Source: Caulobacter segnis
Lineage (GTDB): Bacteria > Pseudomonadota > Alphaproteobacteria > Caulobacterales > Caulobacteraceae
Direction of reading: 5' to 3'
Assembly (NCBI RefSeq): GCF_003243465.1
Contig: NZ_QFQZ01000017.1
Location: 4,127-68,126 of the forward strand
Length of the DNA: 64,000 nt
The notes beneath the pieces are model-generated. The model did not search any database. It saw only the letters and a list, made by a program, of their open reading frames with translations, and had not been told where the DNA came from. Below, piece by piece: positions 7,910 through 17,700 of the stretch. Every line of letters begins with the position of its first letter. The first letter of the stretch is position 1. Both the position numbers and the translations under genes were made by a program.

Positions 7910-8497
7910 TTAGCCCTTGGCCTCCGCGCGGGTCGGCAGCAGCGAGGCCACGCGGGCCTTGTAGCGTTCAGCCTCGGCCTTCAGGGCGGCGTCGTCTTTC
8001 ACCGATGCGCCGTGAACCACGAACGGCGTCTCCCAGTCCATGCCGCACAGGTGGGCGGTCTGTTCCAGGGGGCGCAGGAATTCGTCCATGCTGAAGCGAT
8101 TGTAGCCGTGGGCGTGATAGGCCTTGGCGGTGCCGCCGGTGGTGCAGGCCACGAACAGCTTCTTGCCTTTCAGCGCCTCGGCGCCGTCGCCATAGGCGAA
8201 GCCGTGCAGCCACACGATGTCCAGCCATTCCTTCAGCAGCGACGGCGTCGAGTACCAGAACAGCGGGAACTGCAGGGCGACCACGTCATGCGCCACCAGG
8301 GCGGCCTGCTCGGTCTCGATGTCTACCACGAAGTCCGGATAGGTCTCATAGAGGTCCTTGAACGTGACGCCGGAAAGGCTCTTGGCCGCCTTGGCCAGCG
8401 TCCGATTGGCGCGCGAGCGTTCAAGCGCTGGATGCGCCAGCACCAGAAGCACCCCGGAGGTGGCGGGTGTCACCGAGCCGGTGTTAGCGTCGGACAT
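7910..8497 (-). CDS. kefG: NAD(P)H-quinone oxidoreductase-like Kef ancillary protein
   Basis: A 195-residue flavodoxin-fold protein of the NQO/KefF/KefG family. Blocks VLLVLAHPALERSRANRTLAKAA, ALQFPLFWYSTPSLLKEWLD and a C-terminal region following GGTAKAYHAHGYNRFSMDEF match the FMN/FAD-binding dehydrogenase family. KefF and KefG bind their Kef antiporter and are required for full activity. The start at 8497 follows AGAAGGG; an ATG at 8560 in frame is less likely. Its stop codon is immediately next to the kefB ATG, so translation is coupled. Confidence 0.88.
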   Translation of the reverse strand: MSDANTGSVTPATSGVLLVLAHPALERSRANRTLAKAAKSLSGVTFKDLYETYPDFVVDIETEQAALVAHDVVALQFPLFWYSTPSLLKEWLDIVWLHGFAYGDGAEALKGKKLFVACTTGGTAKAYHAHGYNRFSMDEFLRPLEQTAHLCGMDWETPFVVHGASVKDDAALKAEAERYKARVASLLPTRAEAKG

Positions 8498-8605
8498 CAG
8501 GCGGCCCTTCTGGAAAAACAATTCATCAAGGGTTGAATTTCTTCTTGGCTCGGGCGACACGCTTCGCCCAACACCCGACTAGCAGGTCGGGACAAGGGAG
8601 ACACC

Positions 8606-9316
8606 ATGGTCGACAAGGTGAAGACAGACGCCGTCGAGGCCCTGGCCGGGCTGCTGAAGGACGGCATGACCATCATGGCCGGGGGATTTGGCCTCTGCGG
8701 CATTCCGGAGAACCTGATCGCGGCGATCCGCGAGGCGGGAACGAAGGACCTCACGGTCGTCTCCAACAATTGCGGTGTCGACGGCTTCGGCCTGGGCATC
8801 CTGCTGGAAAACCGCCAGATCAAGAAGATGGTCTCGTCCTATGTGGGTGAGAACAAGCTGTTCGAACAGCTCTACCTGTCCGGCGAACTGGAGCTCGAGT
8901 TCAATCCGCAAGGCACCCTGGCCGAGCGCATTCGTGCGGGCGGCGCGGGCATCCCCGCCTTCTTCACGCGCACCGGCTACGGCACGTTGGTGGCCGAGGG
9001 CAAGGAAGTCCGCGAATTCGACGGCGAGATGTACGTGATGGAGCGGGGCCTCACCGCCGACCTCGCGATCGTCAAGGCCTGGAAGGGCGACGCCGAGGGC
9101 AACCTGATCTACCGGAAGACCGCGCGGAACTTCAATCCGATGATGGCCACGGCCGGCCGCGCCACGGTGGTCGAGGTCGAGGAGCTGGTCGAGATCGGCG
9201 CCCTCGACAAGGACGCCATCCACACCCCCGGCATCTATGTCGACCGCATCATCAAGGGCGCGAAGTTCGAGAAGCGCATCGAGCGGGTCACCACTCGCCA
9301 GAAGGAGACCGCGTAA
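8606..9316 (+). CDS. scoA: 3-oxoacid CoA-transferase subunit A
   Basis: A 236-residue alpha subunit of a succinyl-CoA:3-ketoacid (or acetoacetate) CoA-transferase. GMTIMAGGFGLCGIPENLI near the N-terminus and NCGVDGFGLGILLENRQIKKMVSSYVGEN are typical of the SCOT/AtoD family. AAGGGAG stands before the ATG. The enzyme activates ketone bodies such as acetoacetate to acetoacetyl-CoA, and is used in ketone and poly-hydroxybutyrate breakdown. It overlaps subunit B by one base. Confidence 0.95.
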   Translation: MVDKVKTDAVEALAGLLKDGMTIMAGGFGLCGIPENLIAAIREAGTKDLTVVSNNCGVDGFGLGILLENRQIKKMVSSYVGENKLFEQLYLSGELELEFNPQGTLAERIRAGGAGIPAFFTRTGYGTLVAEGKEVREFDGEMYVMERGLTADLAIVKAWKGDAEGNLIYRKTARNFNPMMATAGRATVVEVEELVEIGALDKDAIHTPGIYVDRIIKGAKFEKRIERVTTRQKETA

Positions 9317-9957
9317 TGGCCTGGACCCGCGACGAGATGGCGGCCCGCGCCGCCAAGGAGCTGCAGGATGGCTTCTACGTGAACCTCGGCATCGGCATCC
9401 CGACCCTGGTCGCCAACTACATTCCCGAAGGCATGCACGTGACGCTGCAGAGCGAGAACGGCATGCTGGGCATGGGGCCGTTCCCCTATGAGGGCGAGGC
9501 TGATCCCGACCTTATAAACGCCGGCAAGCAGACGATCACCGAGCTGGACTCGAGCTCCTATTTCAGCTCGGCCGACAGTTTCGCCATGATCCGCGGCGGT
9601 CACATCGCGCTGTCGATCCTGGGCGGCATGCAGGTGGCGGAGAACGGGGATCTGGCCAACTGGATGGTGCCGGGCAAGATGGTCAAGGGCATGGGCGGCG
9701 CCATGGATCTCGTCGCGGGCGTCAAGCGCGTGGTGGTGGTCATGGACCACTGCGAGAAGTCGGGCGCGCCCAAGTTCCTGAAAGCCTGCACCCTGCCGCT
9801 GACCGGCGCCGGGGTTGTCGACCTCTTGATCACCGAGCTCGGCGTGTTCGAGATCAATCGCGGCAAGACGCCGGTCCGGCTGATCGAGTTGGCCCCCGGC
9901 GTTTCGGTCGAGGACATCACGGCCAAGACCGAGGCGGCGTTCGAGACGGCGCTCTAG
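9316..9957 (+). CDS. scoB: 3-oxoacid CoA-transferase subunit B
   Basis: A 213-residue beta subunit. NLGIGIPTLVANYI and SENGMLGMGP match the family; the Glu in SENG is the catalytic residue that forms the glutamyl-CoA thioester in this family. It starts inside the stop codon of subunit A (TAATG), so the subunits are made together. It converges with the glycosyltransferase gene. Confidence 0.96.
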   Translation: MAWTRDEMAARAAKELQDGFYVNLGIGIPTLVANYIPEGMHVTLQSENGMLGMGPFPYEGEADPDLINAGKQTITELDSSSYFSSADSFAMIRGGHIALSILGGMQVAENGDLANWMVPGKMVKGMGGAMDLVAGVKRVVVVMDHCEKSGAPKFLKACTLPLTGAGVVDLLITELGVFEINRGKTPVRLIELAPGVSVEDITAKTEAAFETAL

Positions 9958-9973
9958 CGTCGTCTCTTTCGGA

Positions 9974-11542
9974 CTATCGCCGCTTCGGCTCCGGCGGCAG
10001 CCCGGTGACGGGATCGCGGGGCAGGGGGGCGAAGCCCTCGGCGACGAACAGGTCGATCCGGCGCGAGCGCTTCTTGTCGAGGCGCACGCGGGAGATCTGC
10101 AGGCCGGACGTCGCCTTGAAGTCCTGCTCGATCTCCGGGCGATAGCCGCCCTCGAGGCTGACGATCAGGGCGCGGCGGCCATAGGCGGCGTTCAGCGGCA
10201 CCTCGGTCTCGGCCTGGTTTTGGGGCGAGGCCTCGTGCACCCACATCCGTAGCGGCGGCGCGCCGGGCCGCCCGAAGTAGTCGCGGCCGTAATAGGCGGC
10301 GGCGTTGTAGAGGAAGCGGTCGTCCATCGCGACGGCGGTGACCCCGCCGCGCAGCGCCTGCTCCTCGCGGGTTCGCTCGATGACGGCCTGGATGGTCTGG
10401 TCCCAGCCGCGCACGCGCTTGAAGCCGTTCGACAGGCCCACGGCGTCGGCGGCGCGCGGATTGACCATGCAGACGACGAAGAACGCGGCGAACACCGCTT
10501 GCAGCGCCAGGCCGCCGACCAGCCAGCGGCGGGCGTTCCAGCGCAGCAGCCATCCCGCGGCCAGCACCGAGCCGGCGACGAAGGACGCGCCGGCCCAGTT
10601 GGCGTTGGCGCGCGAGACGAAGGCCTCGCCCGCGACGATGACCAGCGGCGGGGCGCTGAAGCACAGCAGCAGAAGATCCGGCGATTGCACCTTGCGCTTG
10701 ATCCCCAGCCAGATCGCGCCGCCCAGCAGAACGCCAAAGGGGATTGGTCCGAACACCCCGAACTGGGAGATCACGAACTCGCCCAGCTCGCGGACATTGA
10801 ACAGGTGCGCGCCCCAATTGGCGTTCGAGGCGGTGTGCTTGACCGTCGAGAAGTGGTGGCTGGCGTTCCAGGCGAAGTTCGGCGCCAGGGTCAGGACGAA
10901 GGCCAGGGCGAACAGCACGATCGCCGCCGCGCACCAGCGATGGCGCGCTTCCTTCGAGATCAGGGCGTGCAGGACGATGCTGCCGAGCGCATAGATCGCC
11001 GCGTATTTAGAGAGGAAGGCCAGGCCCAGCGTCACGCCCATTCCCGCCGCTACGAAGTAGCGACGTGGCGCATAGGCCTCGGCCAGGTCGACATAGGCCC
11101 AGATCGTCAGGGATAGGAAGAACAGCAGAGGCGCGTCGGTGGCGATCAGGCCCGAGGACAGCACCACGCCCGGCATCAGGCTGTAGATGGCCGCTGCGAC
11201 CAGTCCGGACCATCCGCCGTACAGGCGCCAGGCGATCCTGTGGACGACGAGGGCCGTCGCGCCATGCAGCAGCGGCGCCGACAGCCGCACCCACGCCTCG
11301 GCGTCGCCGCCGATCTTGGTCGTCAGCCAGATCAGCCAGGCGATCATCGGCGGCTTGGAGAAATAGCCGAACGCCAGCTCGCGCGACCACAGCCAGTACT
11401 GGGCCTCGTCCGGATAGAGCTCCAGCGGCGTCGCGAACAGCGCCGCAAGACGCACGAGCGTCAGCCCCGCCACCATCAGCAGGGTCAGCCGCCAGGCGCG
11501 GCCTTCGGCAGTTTGCGGGGCGGGAACGAGCGTGGGGGTCAT
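9974..11542 (-). CDS. GT39-family (ArnT/PMT-like) membrane glycosyltransferase
   Basis: A 522-residue integral membrane GT-C transferase. About eleven hydrophobic helices are followed by a C-terminal soluble part from about residue 400. The first loop carries LYPDEAQYWLW with Asp45-Glu46, the acidic motif expected of GT39 enzymes, and YFSKPPMIAWLIW follows. Such enzymes move a sugar from a polyprenyl-phosphate donor to lipid A, a protein or another polymer at the periplasmic face. No neighbouring gene indicates the acceptor, and there is no arn cluster here, so aminoarabinose transfer is not implied. Confidence 0.87.
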   Translation of the reverse strand: MTPTLVPAPQTAEGRAWRLTLLMVAGLTLVRLAALFATPLELYPDEAQYWLWSRELAFGYFSKPPMIAWLIWLTTKIGGDAEAWVRLSAPLLHGATALVVHRIAWRLYGGWSGLVAAAIYSLMPGVVLSSGLIATDAPLLFFLSLTIWAYVDLAEAYAPRRYFVAAGMGVTLGLAFLSKYAAIYALGSIVLHALISKEARHRWCAAAIVLFALAFVLTLAPNFAWNASHHFSTVKHTASNANWGAHLFNVRELGEFVISQFGVFGPIPFGVLLGGAIWLGIKRKVQSPDLLLLCFSAPPLVIVAGEAFVSRANANWAGASFVAGSVLAAGWLLRWNARRWLVGGLALQAVFAAFFVVCMVNPRAADAVGLSNGFKRVRGWDQTIQAVIERTREEQALRGGVTAVAMDDRFLYNAAAYYGRDYFGRPGAPPLRMWVHEASPQNQAETEVPLNAAYGRRALIVSLEGGYRPEIEQDFKATSGLQISRVRLDKKRSRRIDLFVAEGFAPLPRDPVTGLPPEPKRR

Positions 11543-11723
11543 GACGCCTGATTAAACAAGTAAGAAAAATCTGACCAATTGTTCCGCGTTTCCGGGGCAT
11601 TGTGACAGTTTCTGGGCGGGCGTGGCCTTTCCGTCACCAAACCTTTGAATAAGCCGCGTAAAGACCGCCTAGATCGCGCCGCATTTCCGATCATGCGGCG
11701 TCCGGAATAACGAGGGGTTTAAC

Positions 11724-14700
11724 ATGAATTCGATCCAGCGGCTCGCCGGTGGCGCTGCTCTGGGCGTGCTTGCCCTGGCCGCCGCCAGCGCGGCCTATGC
11801 TCAAGAAACGACCTCGGCCGTTCGCGGCGTCGTCACGGCTGACGGCGCGCCTCTGGCCGGCGCCACGGTCACCATTCTGCACACGCCCTCGGGCACGCGC
11901 TCGACCACCGTCACGGACGCGAGCGGCGCCTACGACGCCCGCGGCCTGCGCGTCGGCGGCCCTTACGACATCACCGTGCAGTCGGGCAGCTACGAGCCCA
12001 AGAAGCTCACCGGCGTCTATCTGAGCCTGGCCGAAACGGCCCGCGTGGACGTCGAGCTGGCCAGCACCGCGGTCGAGGAAGTCCTCATCACCGCCAGCGG
12101 CACGCGCGACAACGAGTCGGGCCCCAAGACGGTCCTGAACCGCGACGCCATCGAAGGCGTCGTTTCGGTGGCTCGCGACGTTCGTGACCTGGCTCGCCGC
12201 GACCTGCTGGTCTCGCAAAACATCCGGAACGACGGCGGCATCTCGATCGCCGGTTCGAACCCCCGCACCAACCGCATCACGATCGACGGTGTCTCGGCCC
12301 AGGACCCCTACGGCCTCGAAACCGGTGGTCTGCCCACCGCGCGCGGCCCGATCTCGCTGGACGCGATCGAACAGTTCAGCGTGGCCGCCGTCCCGACCGA
12401 TGTCGAGAACGGCTCGTTCACCGGCGGCGCCCTGAACATCGTCCTGCGTTCGGGCGGCAACAAGTTCCACGGCTCGGCCTTCTACAACTACCTGAACGAA
12501 GGCCTGGTTGGTAAGCACATCGGCACGACCCGCGTCGCGCAGATGATCAGCCAGAAGAACTTCGGCGGCTTCCTGTCGGGCCCGATCTGGCGCGACAAGC
12601 TGTTCTTCGCCGTGTCGTACGAAAAGTACCAGACGCAGGACACGACCAATACGGGTCCCGCCGGCGCTGGCTTCGCCAACAGCTTCACGAACAACGTGAC
12701 GCAGGCGGCCATCGACCAGATCGTGGGCATCTATAACACCAACTACGCCAGCGATTACGAAGTCGGCACGATCCTTCGCACCACCCCGGTCGTCGACAAG
12801 AAGTACTCGGCGAAGATCGACTGGAACATCAACGACAACCACCGCGCCAGCCTGACCTACCGTCGCGCTGACTCGGTTTTCACGTCGCGGACGGACCTCG
12901 GCTCGACGACGGCGGCGCTGGATTCGCACTGGTATGACGCCAGCTACCGCGATGAAGGCACCACGCTGGAAATCAACTCCGACTGGACCAAGCGCCTGTC
13001 GACCACCCTGCGCGCGACCTACCGCGACTGGGTGAAGGGCCAGATGCCCAAGAGCGGTCAGAACTTCTCGGACATCACTGTCTGCGTCGCGCCGAACGCC
13101 GACACCAGCCCGACCAACTCGACGATCCAGAGCTGCGCGACCGGCTTCGGCACCGTTCGTTTCGGTCCGGACCTGAACCGTCACGCCAACCGCCTGGACA
13201 TCCAGGAAGCGGTGTTCCAGGGCACGGCCACCTATTCGCTGAACGAGCACGTCTTCAAGCTGGGCTATCAAGGCTCGAAGAAGGAAGTGTTCAACGTGTT
13301 CGTGCCGAACTCGCGCGGCACCTACTACTTCGACTCGATCGCCGACTTCCAGGCCGGCCGCGCCAGCTCGCTGACCTACAGCAACTCGGTGACCGGTAAC
13401 GCCGACGACGCGGCGGCCGACTTCAAGTACTGGCTGCACTCGGTCTACGCGCAGGATGCGATCGACGTCACCGACGACATCAAGGTCACGGCGGGCTTCC
13501 GCTATGACTGGATCAAGATGGACGATAAGCCCGGCGAAAACCCGAACTTCGTCTCGCGCACCAAATTCACCAACACCAAGACGCTCGACGGCCTGGGCAT
13601 CCTGATGCCGCGGGTCTCGGCCAACTGGAAGGTGAACGACCGTATCAAGGTGAGCGCGGGCCTGGGCCTGTTCTCGGGCGGTCAGCCCGAAGTGCTGTTC
13701 GCGACGCCGTTCTACAACAACGGCTACCAGATCGCCGGCGCCACGATCCGCCGCTGCATCACCGCCGCCGCCAACTGCACGGGCGCCAATGGCTATCTGG
13801 AAGCGTCGACGTCGTCCGCGGTCACGCCGGGCTTCAACGCCTCCGTCGGCTCGGCCGCCTTGGACAACCTGAACAGCTTCGCGAAGTTCGGCTACGAGAT
13901 CCCGACCCTGGTTCGTCAGTTCCAGGAAGGCAAGCTCGCGGGCACGCCGGGCATCAACCCGAACAACGAAGTCATCGCGCTTTCGCCGGCCTTCCGCCTC
14001 CCGGCCGAATGGAAGCTCTACTTCAACGGTTCGTGGGACGTGTGGAACGGTTGGCGTCTGGACGCCCAATATGTGGCGACCCAGGCTCAGAACGCCGTGA
14101 CCTTCGTCGACTATCGCGCCCAGCCGCTGACCGTGAATGGCCAGCAGCAGTACACGCCGGACGGTCGTCCGCGTTACGACGGCCTGACGCTCACGGCGCA
14201 GCAGCGCGCCCAACAGGGTATCACCTCGACCAATCCAGGCGACAACCGCGACCTGATCGCGGTCAACACCGACAAGGGCGAGGCGTTCACCGCCGCCGTC
14301 GGCTTGTCGAAGTCGTTCCGCTCGGGCGTCGACTTCGCCGTGGGTTACGCGCGTCAGAACATCGACGAGTCGAACGCCGGCCTGCGCTTCGGCACCACCG
14401 CCGGCTCGCTGTACAATAGCGTCCCGGCCGGCATGGACCCGGCGCGTGACGCCTACGGTCGCGGCCTGGAAGAGATCAAGAACCGCTACAAGCTGGAACT
14501 CGGCTATCGCAAGAAGTTCTTCGGCGACAACGAGACCCGCATCAGCCTGTTCGGCGAGCGCACCACGGGCCGTCCGTTCGGCTTCACGATGCAGGACGCC
14601 GCTTCGGGCCGCAGCCAGGTGTTCGGCGTGAACCGCGCCGCGCAGCTGCTGTACGTTCCGGATCTGTCGGCCGCTTCGGCGACCAACCCGCTGCAGTACG

Positions 14701-15128
14701 GCAACGTGTTCTTCAGCGACGCCGCGAACCGCGACCGCTTCATCGCCTATGTGAACCAGTTCGGCCTGAAGCAGGGCGTGCTTGAGAAGTATTCGAACCG
14801 CAACAAGGACCTGAGCCGCCTCGACCTGCAGCTCAGCCAGGAACTGCCGACCTTGGTCGACGGCCACAAGCTGAAGGTCCAGGTCGATATCCGGAACCTG
14901 CTGAACCTGATCGACCGCGACTGGGGCAAGGTCGAGGAGTACTCGGACGGCACCACGCTGGCGCGCGTGTCGTGCGTGACCTCGACCGGCGCCGCCCTGA
15001 CGCCTGGCGTCAATGGCGCCGCCTGCCCGGCCTACCAGTACTCGAACGTTCCGACCGCGATCACCAAGAGCCGGAACATCAGCCAATCGCTCTGGTACGC
15101 CCAGGTTTCGCTGCGTTACGAGTTCTAA
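11724..15128 (+). CDS. TonB-dependent receptor, Oar type
   Basis: A 1134-residue outer membrane protein. The signal peptide ends at AAYA-QE (about 26). Residues about 33-112 form a carboxypeptidase-regulatory-like beta sandwich (RGVVTADGAPLAGATVTI, then DASGAYDARGLRVGGPYDI), the mark of the Oar/SusC-like group. A plug domain follows (about 115-240; NRITIDGVSAQDPYGLETGG), then a large barrel ending in RYEF with C-terminal Phe. It has no siderophore-specific feature; members of this group import oligosaccharides, peptides or export proteins. A strong terminator follows, separating it from aguA. Confidence 0.93.
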   Translation: MNSIQRLAGGAALGVLALAAASAAYAQETTSAVRGVVTADGAPLAGATVTILHTPSGTRSTTVTDASGAYDARGLRVGGPYDITVQSGSYEPKKLTGVYLSLAETARVDVELASTAVEEVLITASGTRDNESGPKTVLNRDAIEGVVSVARDVRDLARRDLLVSQNIRNDGGISIAGSNPRTNRITIDGVSAQDPYGLETGGLPTARGPISLDAIEQFSVAAVPTDVENGSFTGGALNIVLRSGGNKFHGSAFYNYLNEGLVGKHIGTTRVAQMISQKNFGGFLSGPIWRDKLFFAVSYEKYQTQDTTNTGPAGAGFANSFTNNVTQAAIDQIVGIYNTNYASDYEVGTILRTTPVVDKKYSAKIDWNINDNHRASLTYRRADSVFTSRTDLGSTTAALDSHWYDASYRDEGTTLEINSDWTKRLSTTLRATYRDWVKGQMPKSGQNFSDITVCVAPNADTSPTNSTIQSCATGFGTVRFGPDLNRHANRLDIQEAVFQGTATYSLNEHVFKLGYQGSKKEVFNVFVPNSRGTYYFDSIADFQAGRASSLTYSNSVTGNADDAAADFKYWLHSVYAQDAIDVTDDIKVTAGFRYDWIKMDDKPGENPNFVSRTKFTNTKTLDGLGILMPRVSANWKVNDRIKVSAGLGLFSGGQPEVLFATPFYNNGYQIAGATIRRCITAAANCTGANGYLEASTSSAVTPGFNASVGSAALDNLNSFAKFGYEIPTLVRQFQEGKLAGTPGINPNNEVIALSPAFRLPAEWKLYFNGSWDVWNGWRLDAQYVATQAQNAVTFVDYRAQPLTVNGQQQYTPDGRPRYDGLTLTAQQRAQQGITSTNPGDNRDLIAVNTDKGEAFTAAVGLSKSFRSGVDFAVGYARQNIDESNAGLRFGTTAGSLYNSVPAGMDPARDAYGRGLEEIKNRYKLELGYRKKFFGDNETRISLFGERTTGRPFGFTMQDAASGRSQVFGVNRAAQLLYVPDLSAASATNPLQYGNVFFSDAANRDRFIAYVNQFGLKQGVLEKYSNRNKDLSRLDLQLSQELPTLVDGHKLKVQVDIRNLLNLIDRDWGKVEEYSDGTTLARVSCVTSTGAALTPGVNGAACPAYQYSNVPTAITKSRNISQSLWYAQVSLRYEF

Positions 15129-15160
15129 GGACCCGCAACGCCGATACGGCATCAAGAGAA

Positions 15161-15189
15161 GGGCGGTCCCTCGGGGCCGCCCTTTTTCT
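15161..15189 (+). terminator. Terminator of the Oar-type receptor gene
   Basis: A 9-bp stem (15161-15169 with 15174-15182, one G-U pair) with a CTCG tetraloop, followed by TTTTTCTTT. Strong intrinsic terminator. Confidence 0.9.
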
Positions 15190-15290
15190 TTGTCATCGGG
15201 GTTTGCTAACTAGGCTCCGCTTGACCCCAGGCTCCGGAGGGGCCATCTGCGCCCCCTTCGTTTCTCCGACCGCCTTCATTGGACCTTCGA

Positions 15291-16298
15291 ATGACCGTGA
15301 TCGTCCCCGCCGAGTGGGCTCCGCACCGCGCCATGTGGGTCGGTTTTCCCAGCCACGCCGAGCTGTGGCAGGAAGACCTGGAGCAGGCCCAGCAAGAGGT
15401 CGCCGACCTCGCCCGCGCCCTGGCCGGTCCCGGCGGCGAGCGCGTGCGCCTGATGGTGGTCGGCGACGAGGCCGAGGCCGCCGCCCGCGCCCTGCTGTCC
15501 GACACCACGGTCGAGATCGTCCGGGGCCAGTTCGGCGACATCTGGCTGCGCGACACCGGCCCGATCTTCTTCGACGACGCCGGCAAGGCGGTCGCCGCGG
15601 GCTTCCAGTTCAACGGCTGGGGCGGCAAGTACAGCCTGGAAGGCGACGACATCGTCGCCGAGCAGATCGCCGCCGCCTCGGGCGCCCCGCTGGTCCGCAA
15701 CGGCTTCATCCTGGAAGGCGGCGCCCTCGACCACGACGGCCTGGGCACCATCCTGACCACGCGCCAGTGCCTGCTGAACGCCAACCGCAACGCCGGCTGG
15801 GACGAGGCTTCGGCCGCCGCCGCCCTGGCGGGGGCGCTGGGCGCCAAGAAGGTGCTGTGGCTGGGCGACGGCCTGCTGAACGACCACACCGACGGCCACG
15901 TCGACAACCTGGCCCGCTTCGTCGCGCCGGGCGTCGTCGCCTGCCCGATGGCCTACGGCGCCGATGATCCGAACGCGGAGGTCTATGCCGAGACCGCCCG
16001 CCTGCTGGCCGGCATGACCGACAGCCGGGGCTCGCCGCTGCAGGTGGCGCGCATCCCCTCGCCCGGCAAGATCCTGGACGAGGACGGCGAGCCGATCCCC
16101 GCCTCGCACATGAATTTCCTGATCGCCAACGAGGCGGTCATCGTGCCGATCTACGCCGAGGAGTCGGGCGCCTTCGCCGTCGAGGTGATCAAGGGCCTGT
16201 TCCCCGAGCGCCAGGTCATCGGCCTGCCGTCCACCGCCATCCTGACCGGCGGCGGTTCGTTCCACTGCATCTCGCAACAAGAGCCGGAGACCGCCTGA
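15291..16298 (+). CDS. aguA: Agmatine deiminase
   Basis: A 335-residue enzyme of the peptidyl-arginine-deiminase/agmatine deiminase fold, converting agmatine to N-carbamoylputrescine and ammonia. Landmarks are the N-terminal PAEWAPHRAMWVGFP, FGDIWLRDTGPIF, NDHTDGHVDN and the C-terminal GGGSFHCIS with catalytic Cys326. The ATG at 15291 is chosen because the family begins just before PAEW; a TTG four codons upstream is also in frame. It overlaps aguB by one base, forming a two-step putrescine pathway. Confidence 0.95.
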   Translation: MTVIVPAEWAPHRAMWVGFPSHAELWQEDLEQAQQEVADLARALAGPGGERVRLMVVGDEAEAAARALLSDTTVEIVRGQFGDIWLRDTGPIFFDDAGKAVAAGFQFNGWGGKYSLEGDDIVAEQIAAASGAPLVRNGFILEGGALDHDGLGTILTTRQCLLNANRNAGWDEASAAAALAGALGAKKVLWLGDGLLNDHTDGHVDNLARFVAPGVVACPMAYGADDPNAEVYAETARLLAGMTDSRGSPLQVARIPSPGKILDEDGEPIPASHMNFLIANEAVIVPIYAEESGAFAVEVIKGLFPERQVIGLPSTAILTGGGSFHCISQQEPETA

Positions 16299-17176
16299 TG
16301 GCCCGCACGCTCAGCGTCGCCGCGATCCAGACCTCGTACGGCATGGATCTGCAGGCCAACATCAAGAAGACCGAAGGCTTCATCCGCGAGGCCGCGGCCA
16401 AGGGCGCGCAGGTCATCCTGCCGTCCGAGCTGTTCCAGGGGCCGTATTTCTGCGTCGCCCAGGAGGAGCGCTGGTTCGCCGAGGCCCATCCGTGGCGCGA
16501 GCACCCGGTGGTCAAGGCGATCGCGCCGCTGGCCGGCGAGCTGGGCGTCGTGCTGCCGATCTCGATCTTCGAGCGCGAAGGCCCGCACTACTTCAACAGC
16601 CTGGTCATGGCCGACGCGGACGGCTCGCTGATGGGCGTCTATCGCAAGAGCCACATCCCCGACGGTCCCGGCTACATGGAGAAGTACTACTTCCGGCCCG
16701 GCGACACCGGCTTCAAGGTCTGGAACACCCGCTTCGGGCGTATTGGCGTCGGCATCTGCTGGGACCAGTGGTACCCCGAATGCGCGCGCGCCATGGCGCT
16801 GATGGGCGCCGAGGCCCTGTTCTATCCGACCGCGATCGGCAGCGAGCCGCATGACCCCAGCCTCGACACCGCCCTGCCTTGGCGGCGGGCGATGCAGGGG
16901 CACGCCGTCTCGAACGTCATCCCGGTGATCGGCGCCAACCGCATCGGCTTCGAGCCTTGGGACGGCTATCCGAACGGCGGCCAGACCTTCTATGGCTCGT
17001 CCTTCGTGGCCGACCATCGCGGCGACCTGGTCTCGGAACTGGGGCGTTCGGACGAAGGCCTGGTCAGCGCGACCTTCGATCTGGACTTCCTGACGACGCA
17101 CCGCGCCGCCTGGGGCTTCTTCCGCGACCGCCGGCCGGAGTTCTATTCGGCCCTGTCGAGCGGCCGCCCGGCGTGA
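16298..17176 (+). CDS. aguB: N-carbamoylputrescine amidase
   Basis: A 292-residue nitrilase-fold amidohydrolase. The Glu-Lys-Cys triad is Glu44 (LPSELFQ), Lys117 (YRKSHIPDG) and Cys154 (GICWDQWYPE). It hydrolyses N-carbamoylputrescine to putrescine, CO2 and ammonia, completing the agmatine route begun by the overlapping upstream gene. The segment GPYFCVAQEE is typical of this amidase branch. Confidence 0.96.
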   Translation: MARTLSVAAIQTSYGMDLQANIKKTEGFIREAAAKGAQVILPSELFQGPYFCVAQEERWFAEAHPWREHPVVKAIAPLAGELGVVLPISIFEREGPHYFNSLVMADADGSLMGVYRKSHIPDGPGYMEKYYFRPGDTGFKVWNTRFGRIGVGICWDQWYPECARAMALMGAEALFYPTAIGSEPHDPSLDTALPWRRAMQGHAVSNVIPVIGANRIGFEPWDGYPNGGQTFYGSSFVADHRGDLVSELGRSDEGLVSATFDLDFLTTHRAAWGFFRDRRPEFYSALSSGRPA

Positions 17177-17700
17177 TTGCCACCGACCGCCTGACCTTGC
17201 GTCCGGCGGTGGACGCCGACCGCGACGCCATCGCCGCGCTGAACGCCCATCCCCGGGTAGGCGCGTGGCTCGGCGGCGTGCGCGATCGCGCCGAGAGCGA
17301 CGCCTTCGTCGATCGCGTCCAGGCCCACCAGGCCGAGCACGGCTTCGGCTTCTGGGTGGTCGAGCGCCGGGCGGACGCATCCGTCGTCGGCATGACGGGC
17401 ATCTGGTGGACGCCGCCGGAGCTCGGGCTTGGCCGCATCGTCGAGATCGGCTGGCGCTTCCTGCCCGAGGCCTGGGGTCAGGGCTACGCGACCGAGGCGG
17501 CCAAGGCGGCGCTGGCCTATGGCTTCGAGACCCTCGGACTACCCGAGATCATCGCCTTCACCGCCCGCACGAACCTGGCGTCTCAGGGCGTCATGCGCCG
17601 CATCGGCATGAGCCATGAGCCCGCGCACGACTTCGATCATCCGGGCCTGGCGGAGCATCACCCGCTCCGCGCGCACGTCGTCTACGTCGCGAGACCCTAG
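17173..17700 (+). CDS. GNAT acetyltransferase, RimJ/RimL type
   Basis: A 175-residue acetyl-CoA-dependent N-acetyltransferase. It starts with GTG inside the aguB stop (GTGA overlap), giving MIATDRLTLRPAVDADRDAI. The acetyl-CoA-binding motif is RFLPEAWGQGYATEAAKA, followed by ITAFTARTNLASQGVMRRIGM-like spacing (here IIAFTARTN and RRIGM). Members acetylate N-terminal amines, amino acids or polyamines. Translational coupling to the putrescine genes makes a polyamine-related substrate possible, but this is inference. It overlaps the convergent phosphatase gene by four bases. Confidence 0.9.
   Translation: MIATDRLTLRPAVDADRDAIAALNAHPRVGAWLGGVRDRAESDAFVDRVQAHQAEHGFGFWVVERRADASVVGMTGIWWTPPELGLGRIVEIGWRFLPEAWGQGYATEAAKAALAYGFETLGLPEIIAFTARTNLASQGVMRRIGMSHEPAHDFDHPGLAEHHPLRAHVVYVARP

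Noticed and set aside
6098..8536. 812-codon frame antisense to kefB and kefG
   Set aside because: Same shadow effect; composition dominated by Gln, His and Arg with no family features, while the minus-strand genes are clear.
11691..15155. 1154-codon open frame antisense to the Oar-type receptor
   Set aside because: It mirrors the receptor frame exactly, is Arg/Val/Asp-rich without any domain, and results from GC3-rich codons leaving no stops on the opposite strand.
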